This document shows positions 37,283 to 43,516 of a DNA stretch of 43,516 nucleotides, one piece after another; position 1 is the stretch's first letter, and each line of letters begins with the position of its first letter. A program made the position numbers and the translations under genes. Below the pieces are notes generated by a model. That model saw nothing but the letters and a program-made list of their open reading frames with translations, was not told where the DNA came from and did no database searches. The stretch lies in NCBI GenBank assembly GCA_963575745.1, contig CAUYUJ010018718.1, forward strand, positions 153,445 to 196,960, given 5' to 3'. Origin of the DNA: Prorocentrum cordatum. Taxonomy: Eukaryota > Sar > Dinophyceae > Prorocentrales > Prorocentraceae.

Positions 37283-39615
37283 TTCAAGACGCCCAGGGGC
37301 GTCTTGAAACAATCAAGACGTATGATGTCTGGGAACAGCAGCAGCTCCTCCTCATCTTGGTGACGCTCTTCGCGAGTCTCACCATGCAGGATGGGCGACC
37401 TCCTGCGGATCCGGCAGAACGTCGTCCACTGCCTCCAAGCGACGCCGTAGGTCGCCTTCGTTCCCTTGGCCACCGAAGCCACCACGGCTGCGTCTACCAA
37501 CCTCTGGAGCTCTGGCGCGTGCCCAGCATCGGCACGCCCGCCGGCGCGCCTGGAGTCCTCCCTGGCGATCCGCCTGAGCTGCCGCTCGAGCCCTTCGCTG
37601 CCCTGTCCGCTGCCTGCTGCCGCTTCCAGGTACCGGCTCACCGCCTCTGGGTCGATGTCCTCGGGCGGTCCAGCCTCCGGTGCCGCGCGCCGCGCCGCCT
37701 CCTCACGCTCACGCTCCTCTCTTCCCCCGTGCCGGGGGGCGACCGCGGCGGCACTCCCTGCCTTGGCTGCCCTCTGCGCGGCCGCCAACCGGTCCTTGGC
37801 CATCGAAATGGGGTCGGTCTTGTTGCACATCGGGCAGCTCGTGTCCCGGCCCTCGCCCTGCACACCGCAGTACTCACACCACGCGTAGCGGGCGTCTGGG
37901 CCGCCTCCTGGGAAAGGCACCGGCCGAAGTGGTTCGGCCTCCTCCTCTGTCTCTTCATAGTCCTCCTCCGAGTAGGACCCAGGTGAGTTGAGGTCCCTCA
38001 CGGCCTCGGCCGCACGTGCAGGTCCGCCAGGCCTGAGCGGGTCCTCCTCCGCCCGGTGACCAGGGGGCGGTGGCCGCTTCTCCGGCCCGCGGGGCCCACT
38101 CGACTCCCCCGAAGGGGGCGCCCAACTTCCTGGTAGGGGCAGCGGCTCGCGGTCGGCCCGCCCCTCTGGCTGCGGGAGTGTCTCTCGGCCAGGCCGAGGG
38201 TGGACCACCGACGTCTCCACCCCGGCGGCCCTCCCCCTGGGGCGGCCCCCCTCCTCTGGTGCGGACCAGAGCCCTGTCCTCTGAAACTCTACCCGCCTAG
38301 CGAGCGCACGGTAAGTCTGACCAACCGCCCGCGCGACCTCTGCCGGGGGCTCTTCCTCCGACCTCTCCTCCTGCTTGACCGCTGCTGGTGCCGGTGGGGT
38401 CTTCGCCCTTAGGTGGATGTACTCCGCCTGCCCCGCACCGGGGTGCCCGGCCCCATCCTCGGGCCGAGCTGCCTCCGCCTTCCTCTGCCGGGCAGCCCCC
38501 CGCTCCGCACGCGCCCGCCGGGCGAGCTCCCCTGGTGACGGGGGGGGGCGCTCCTCGCTCGGACTTCCGCTGCCGCTCTCCTCGCCCTGCCTCTCCGCGG
38601 CCCAGGACTCAGAACCCGCAGGGGGGGCAGCCAACGCAGCGGCGGCCAGCGCCCGGGCGGCGGCCGCTGCGATCTCTTGCTTGCGCTCCTGCTTGCGCTT
38701 CTTACTTGCTGCTGCGGTCTCTGACGGCCCCTCCCCACCTGGAGGTGGCTGGCCGTGGGGCATCTTCTCGCAGTGCCTGAAGTGCTTCGCGCCTCCTTCT
38801 GCCCAGTCCGCTCCCTCCGACCGCCCTGCGCACTTGTCCGCTCCCTCCGACCGCCATGGCCGCCACAGTGCCCCCCCGTTGACCGCAGTCGCGGGCTGGG
38901 AGTGCTCCAAGTAGGGGCACCCTGGGAGCCGGCACGGCCGCAAGGCTTCCCTCGCCTCTGGGGGGGGTGGGGCCTGATCCGCAACGCTGGCGCCCTCTCC
39001 CACTCCTTCGGCAACCGCGCGTCGCCCTGTGGCCGTCCAGGGGCCCCAGCTCTCATCCTCTGAACCTCCCGCATGCCGGCTCCTGGTGGCCAGTGGGTCT
39101 CCTCCGCCACCCACCAGCGGGCCCTGCGCCCCTCCGGCGGGTGAACCTTCGGGCTGCAGGCCTTCCCTGGCCGTGCTGGGCGGCGCCTTCACCACCGCAG
39201 GCCGCTGCTCTTCCCAGATGGGTGGGAGGCGACCGTCCGGCGCCGCCTTGGGCGGCGGGTGCCTCGAAGCCTCCTCGCCTGCTGCCTGGGCTCCTGGACC
39301 GCCGCTGCCACTAGCCTCCTCGCCCGCTGGGGGGCGGTAGCCAGCCTCCCTCTGCCTCCTCTGGAGGTCTTCGTGTCGTGCCTGGCAGTACGGCCCATGG
39401 GTGTCGCCATCCGTGTCGCGGCATGTCCGACAGCAGTACCAGCCCCAGTCGTGCTCCAAGCGAGCGCAGCTCCTCCCACACTGGTTCCAGCACTGCGGTC
39501 CTCCCTCTGGGTCGCGTCCCACTCGCAGTAGGATCACGTCGGGGTAGGGGTCGTCGAGCAGGCTTTGCGCTCGCTCCCCTGGCAGCATGCCACCGTGCCG
39601 CTCACTCCTCCCCAC
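37243..39615 (-). CDS. N-terminal half of a tyrosine-recombinase element protein
   Basis: The frame has about 790 codons from 39615 (GTG) and is open further up to about 39829 without ATG; the first ATG gives MLPGERAQSLLDD. Parts in order: a Cys-rich finger CWNQCGRSCARL with CCRTC and C-x-x-x-H, a long Pro/Ala/Glu/Arg linker, a zinc ribbon CEYC and CPMC about residues 579-597, then AKGTKATYGVAWRQWTTFCR (about 715-735), which matches the first helices of a recombinase core-binding domain. The frame then runs into TCTTGA-rich palindromic sequence and stops. It thus contains what the 10726-11676 frame lacks and lacks what that frame has. Either one gene with a 25.6-kb intron or two broken copies. 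Confidence 0.65.
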   Translation of the reverse strand: MGRSERHGGMLPGERAQSLLDDPYPDVILLRVGRDPEGGPQCWNQCGRSCARLEHDWGWYCCRTCRDTDGDTHGPYCQARHEDLQRRQREAGYRPPAGEEASGSGGPGAQAAGEEASRHPPPKAAPDGRLPPIWEEQRPAVVKAPPSTAREGLQPEGSPAGGAQGPLVGGGGDPLATRSRHAGGSEDESWGPWTATGRRAVAEGVGEGASVADQAPPPPEAREALRPCRLPGCPYLEHSQPATAVNGGALWRPWRSEGADKCAGRSEGADWAEGGAKHFRHCEKMPHGQPPPGGEGPSETAAASKKRKQERKQEIAAAAARALAAAALAAPPAGSESWAAERQGEESGSGSPSEERPPPSPGELARRARAERGAARQRKAEAARPEDGAGHPGAGQAEYIHLRAKTPPAPAAVKQEERSEEEPPAEVARAVGQTYRALARRVEFQRTGLWSAPEEGGRPRGRAAGVETSVVHPRPGRETLPQPEGRADREPLPLPGSWAPPSGESSGPRGPEKRPPPPGHRAEEDPLRPGGPARAAEAVRDLNSPGSYSEEDYEETEEEAEPLRPVPFPGGGPDARYAWCEYCGVQGEGRDTSCPMCNKTDPISMAKDRLAAAQRAAKAGSAAAVAPRHGGREEREREEAARRAAPEAGPPEDIDPEAVSRYLEAAAGSGQGSEGLERQLRRIAREDSRRAGGRADAGHAPELQRLVDAAVVASVAKGTKATYGVAWRQWTTFCRIRRRSPILHGETREERHQDEEELLLFPDIIRLDCFKTPLGVLKKIKTYTRNQDVW
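37283..37308. repeat. Perfect 26-nt palindrome, copy 2
   Basis: Arms TTCAAGACGCCC and GGGCGTCTTGAA with spacer AG. On the - strand it lies at the very end of the recombinase N-terminal frame, read as FKTPLGVLKK. A near-identical copy is at 23104-23129, and half of it (TTCAAGACGC) opens the block next to the catalytic half at 11672. Confidence 0.9.
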
Positions 39616-39829
39616 CGTCTCCTGCCGTCGCCTCTCGTCAGCTTGGAGCCAGCTCGTGAGCTCCCGACGTCTCCCCTCGTCCTCTGGGCGGCGGCAGATG
39701 CCCGCCGTCCTCTCTCCTGACTCGGTGGATACCTCCGCTTGCCTGAGGGCCGCTGTTAGCGCAGCCGCGGCTGCGCGCGGGGGGCGCGCGCGCAGGACTC
39801 CCCTCAGCCCAGAGGATCGGCGATTGCTA

Positions 39830-40145
39830 GGCTAGGCCGGGTGAAGTTCAAGTGTTGCCACAGCGCTCAATTCTTCGCGCAGGACTTGGAGTGCTAGCCT
39901 AATACTTAAGTGCGCTTTCCGCATCTATTTAGCGGTGTTTGTGGTTTGCGGCTTGCGGCGCGCTTGTGTGTTAGCAAGTTCGCGTTCTTGTTTGTCGGGT
40001 TTATGTCGCGCGGTCTGTTACTGACGCGAACTGTGCGCACAAAACATCATAAACATCATCACCATCATCAACATCATACACATCACCATCATCATCATCA
40101 TCAGCAGCAGCATCATCATCATCGCCATCGGCATCATCATCATAT
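39830..40145. other. No gene; CAT array at its end
   Basis: From 39830 to 40040 nothing is recognised. From 40045 to 40145 the + strand is CATCATC. After 40200 it changes to GATG and GGA units. Confidence 0.5.
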
Positions 40146-40199
40146 GTTCACCATCGTCAACTTCCGACTGCCCTTACGGGAGAGGGAGATGATAATATA

Positions 40200-41175
40200 T
40201 AAGATGGATGAGGATGATGGTGGCGATGAGGCGGAGGAGGAGGAAGATGAGGAGGAGGAGGAAGGGGGAGGAGGAGGAGGAGGAGGAGGAGGAGGAGGAG
40301 GAGAAGGAGGAGGAGGAGGAGGGGGAGGAGGAGAAGGAGGAGGAGAAGGATGAGGGAGAGGAACGGGACCATAATGATGCTGATGATGATGAGGAAGAGG
40401 ACGAAGATGATGATGCTGGGGAATATGAGGATGATGATGAGGGCGAGGACGGGGGGGGGAGAATGCGAAGGAGGAGGATGATGAGGAGGAGCAGGATGAA
40501 TAGGAATATAGGATAATCCATATGAGAGGGATGAGGAGGGTGGATGGGGATGAGGAGGAGGACGAGGGGAGGATGATGACGTCGACGCGAAGGATGAGGC
40601 GCAGGAGGAAGAGGAGGAGGAGGATGAGGAGGAGGATGGGGACGACGATGATGATGAGAAGAACCAGGGAGGCGGATGATGATGAGGAGGAGGAGGAGGG
40701 GGGATGAGGAGGAGGGGGGGGATGAGGGGCATGTGGAATGGGGGGATGATCTGTATGAGCGGTAGCAGGCGGCGCATGGAGAACATTATGAGCAGGAGTT
40801 TGGTGTGGATGATGTTCAGTGCGATAGTGCCGATGACTATTCTGACGATGTTGATGATATTGATGATGGTCATGGTGTCGATGATGATGATGTTGGCGAT
40901 GACGGTCATGATGATGATGGTGGTGATGGTGATGGTGATGATGCTGATGATCGACGATGCTGATGATGACGATGATGATGATGCTGATGATGATGGTGAC
41001 GATGACGATGACGATGACGATGATGATGATGATGATGGTGATGATGCTGATGATGGTGATACTGCTGCTGAAGCTGATGATGGTGATGATGATGATGCTG
41101 ATGATGGTAATGCTGATGCTGATGCTGATGCTGATGCTGATGATGATGATGATGATGAGGATGATGATGATGATG
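40200..41175. repeat. GGA then GAT arrays
   Basis: (GGA)n and GATGAG variants at 40205-40730, then GAT-type repeats at 40840-41175. All frames on both strands are low complexity. The region ends where the acceptor of gene C exon begins. Confidence 0.85.
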
Positions 41176-41227
41176 ATGGTGCACGTCGTCCGCCCATCGG
41201 ATGCGTCGCGTCGCTCGCTGCCCGCAG

Positions 41228-41518
41228 CGCCATGCCAGCATTCAAGCTGGAGGTGTCCCCCCTCAGCCAGCAGCAGAAAGCAGCTTGGATTGGCAGAGGC
41301 TGGGCGCGGGACGCCATGGCGGAGCGGGGCGGCGGCGACAGGGGTGGCGGCACGGCGCCAGCCGACACGATGGTCGAGCCCCCGTCCTCGATGATGGAGC
41401 TCGGGCACATCGAGTCGACCAGCCGCCGCCCCGACAACGCTGGCCTGCCGATGCACCCGCGCCACTACTGCGCCATCCCGCCGAGCGTTGCAGCAGGCAC
41501 GCTCGGCGACGCGGAGGG
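41228..41518 (+). CDS. Gene C, internal exon
   Basis: This exon is 291 nt. The acceptor CGCTCGCTGCCCGCAG precedes it and a consensus donor GTGAGT follows at 41519. It starts with the last base of a codon and ends with two bases, the same phase at both ends. The frame reads AMPAFKLEVSPLSQQQK, later TSRRPDNAGLPMHPRHYCA and ends TLGDAEG. Composition is balanced, unlike the GAT array before it. No family is recognised. The next supported exon (about 42311) does not take this phase with any nearby AG, so one exon between them is probably missing from my model. Confidence 0.6.
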
Positions 41519-41739
41519 GTGAGTGGGGGCGGAGGAGGACGGAGGGATAATATGGACGGGGATGCGGAATAAGAGGACGGAAGAGGAGAAGGAGGAGGAG
41601 GAATACGGAAGGACGGACGGACGTAAGGAGGAGGCGGAGGACGGAGGGACGCGAGGAGGAGGACGGATGAGGAGACGTACAGGGGGATGGCGGAGACGGA
41701 GGCGTGCGCGCATCTAGGCACATGCGAACACGCGCACGC

Positions 41740-42065
41740 GCACGAACACACACACACATACACACACACGCACACATACTCCACAACTTACCACGGCATA
41801 CGCCACACGTACATACACTTGCACACGCACCCCGCATGCGCACGCACACGAGCGCGCGCTCGCACGCACTTACACACCCACACACACACGCACACGCACA
41901 CACACATACGCACACACACGCGCGCACACACACACATGTTCACACGCTCACACACACACACACTTACACACACACACACGAGTGCACACACACACACACG
42001 CACGCGCGCACGCACGCACGCCGACACGCACGCGCACGTACGTACGCGCGCACACGCACGTTCGG
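41740..42065. repeat. CA/CG alternating repeat
   Basis: (CA)n with (CG)n over about 320 bp in an intron of gene C. A mixed 240-bp stretch follows, possibly holding a small exon, but none can be fixed. Confidence 0.9.
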
Positions 42066-42310
42066 ACATGAGCGAAGCGCGCGTGTGCGGACACACTCGG
42101 TCCGTCCAGGGTTCGAGCGGTTCGGCGGCTCGGCCCGTTCATCCTCGGAACTCGCTGGCCCTGGGCCCCTTCGGGCCCAGGCAGATACGTTGTAGTTGGC
42201 TCCGTCTCGAAACGATCGCCGCGTCGAAATGGTTCGGGCCACGTGGCAGTCGCCGCGCCGTCGACCGCGACGATGTCGAAACCAGTTCGTAGCTGTTTTT
42301 GTGGCTCGAG

Positions 42311-42498
42311 GCCATTCGGTCGAGCGGATGGCTTCAGGCCAACGCTCGCGCGGCCTCGATGCGGACCAGATCTACGAGGCGATCGAGCCGCATGCGGTGA
42401 ACATCGGTTGGCTCGAGTACGGATCGTCGCCTGGCAAGGACAAGTTCGACGAGAAGTGCCAGGGCACTCTGATGGTGCACGCCGAGGCGCGCATCCGT
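42311..42498 (+). CDS. Gene C, internal exon
   Basis: The coding part is strong: DADQIYEAIEPHAVNIGWLE, YGSSPGKDKFDEKCQGTLM and VHAEARIR, ending at a donor CGT|GTAAAT in phase 0. The start is uncertain; AGs at 42285, 42310, 42324, 42337 and 42369 are all possible. Phase 0 at the 3' end matches the last exon at 42883. Function unknown. Confidence 0.6.
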
Positions 42499-42639
42499 GT
42501 AAATATGTCCACGCCCGTCCGCGCCCACCTCAACTCGCCTCCCCCCGAATCGTGCGCCTCGTCGCTGTGCGCGTCGTTCCCCCGCTTCCCTACTCCCAGT
42601 GTTCCTCCGCGCAGCCGGCCTCGTCGCCCTCCTCCCTCG

Positions 42640-42870
42640 ACCGTGGCGCGGAGGAGGAGGAGGAGGAGAAGGAGGAGGAGGAGGAGGACGACGACGAGGA
42701 GGAGGATGAGAAGGGACGAGGAATTGCAGGACGAGGATGAGGAGGAGGAGGAGGAGGAGGAGGAGGAGAAGGAAGGATGAGTAGGACGAGGAGGAGGAGG
42801 AGGAAGAGGAACGACGAGGAGGTACGAGGCGTCTAGGAGGGGGAGAAGGAGGGATGAGGATTTGCAATCT
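42640..42870. repeat. GGA-rich purine tract
   Basis: (GGA)n with GAC and GAA variants in the last intron of gene C, following a C-rich stretch (42500-42640). Confidence 0.85.
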
Positions 42871-42882
42871 AGCTGCCCGCAG

Positions 42883-43050
42883 GCCCTCGCGGCGCTGGAG
42901 CGCGCCGTGCCCAACGTGGCCCTGGGCCCCGAGGCGTCGCGCATGGCGATGCTCCGCATCGCCAAGGGCCGCGCTGCCGAGTGGGGCTTGACCAGCGCGG
43001 CGCAGGAGGAGTGGGCTGACAAGACGGCCAGGAAGTTCTCGGGGCAATAA
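42883..43050 (+). CDS. Gene C, last exon
   Basis: This exon has 55 codons after the acceptor CTAGCTGCCCGCAG, phase 0: ALAALERAVPNVALGPEASR, MAMLRIAKGRAAEWGLTSAA and QEEWADKTARKFSGQ, then TAA. A compact helical, Ala-rich C-terminus. It joins in phase with the exon ending at 42498. I do not recognise the family. Confidence 0.7.
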   Translation, partial: ALAALERAVPNVALGPEASRMAMLRIAKGRAAEWGLTSAAQEEWADKTARKFSGQ

Positions 43051-43054
43051 AATC

Positions 43055-43134
43055 CATCGGTGATCCATCGGTGAGTTATCGGTGAGTTATCGGTGAGTTA
43101 TCGGTGAGCCATCGGTGAGCCATCGGTGAGCCGC
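43055..43134. repeat. Seven 11-bp repeats ATCGGTGAGYY in the 3' UTR
   Basis: It begins five bases after the TAA of gene C. Units are ATCGGTGATCC, three ATCGGTGAGTT and three ATCGGTGAGCC. Most units contain GGTGAG, the consensus of a 5' splice site. Confidence 0.9.
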
Positions 43135-43199
43135 CGATGTCTTACTGCATCCCAGGCCAGCCCAGGTCCGGGCTACCCCCCTGCCCCAACCAACCGAAA

Positions 43200-43516
43200 A
43201 TCGAGCGGGGGCGACGGTGACGAATACGACGAGGCGTGATGAGGAAACCGACGATGACGAGAGTGGAGGTGGTGAGGGTGGCGACGACGGTCGAATAACA
43301 ACGGCGACGCCGAATCACGACAAGGAAGATGATGACGATGAAACCGACGACGATAGTGGAGAATATGAGCGATGACGACGAGGATGAGGAGGCGGAGGAA
43401 GATGAGGGAGGAAGGATGAGGGATGAGGGAGGAAGGATGAGGGAGGAGGGAGGATTGATGATGATGGTGATGATGATGATGATGATGAGGAGGAGGAGGA
43501 GGAGGAGGAGGAGGAG
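43200..43516. repeat. GACGAC/GAT and GGA repeats to the window edge
   Basis: Degenerate GACGAT and GATGAG text, tandem GGGAGGAAGGATGA units at 43405-43455, then GAT and GGA runs. It continues past the right edge. No gene. Confidence 0.85.

Noticed and set aside
40140-41933. Frame of about 597 codons on the - strand
   Set aside because: It is built from GAT, GGA and CA repeats read in reverse (Ile, His, Ser and Cys/Val runs) and overlaps the clear + strand exon at 41228-41518.
42100-42125. GGTTCGAGC as a tRNA T-loop
   Set aside because: No matching acceptor, D or anticodon stems can be placed around it.

Overview
This window looks like nuclear DNA of a dinoflagellate. Short exons of about 15-40 codons are separated by introns filled with GGA/TCC, GAT/ATC, CA/GT and TATA-type repeats. 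Splice sites include GT and probably GC donors. The mobile elements are reverse-transcriptase and tyrosine-recombinase types, and all host genes I can assemble run on the + strand. The species cannot be told from the sequence alone. Bacterial signals (operons, Shine-Dalgarno sites, CRISPR) are absent. All exon calls come from reading frames, splice-site motifs and matching intron phases, with no transcript support.

Layout. 1-12.4 kb: repeats, two decayed LINE 3' ends (2.4-2.95 kb on -, 6.75-7.5 kb on +), two coiled-coil exon candidates, a 1 kb GGA/GGC tract, then the 3' half of a tyrosine-recombinase element on the - strand (10.7-11.7 kb) with a perfect 197-bp direct repeat at its 3' flank. 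12.5-18.4 kb: host gene A (+), at least five good exons, ending in an acidic/lysine-rich tail. 18.4-24.1 kb: no convincing gene; microsatellites, a GT arm and a CA arm around a perfect hairpin, and a TTTTTCCTGG minisatellite. 24.2-28.5 kb: host gene B (+), a ten-exon model of 299 residues whose phases all agree; intron 2 is itself a copy of a repeat found at two other places. 29.4-31.9 kb: a transposase-like gene (+) with one 107-nt intron. 32.57-36.31 kb: a LINE (+) with reverse transcriptase, RNase H, two 3' hairpins and a poly(A) tail, sitting inside a TCC tract. 37.2-39.8 kb: the N-terminal half of a tyrosine-recombinase element (-). 41.2-43.05 kb: the 3' exons of host gene C (+).

The points most worth following are the two halves of a tyrosine recombinase lying in order on the same strand 25.6 kb apart, both broken at the same kind of TCTTGA-rich repeat; the introner-like intron in gene B; the LINE whose long open frame is broken only by one UGA inside RNase H; and a 70-nt near-perfect palindrome in an intron of gene B. 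None of the host proteins has a function I recognise.
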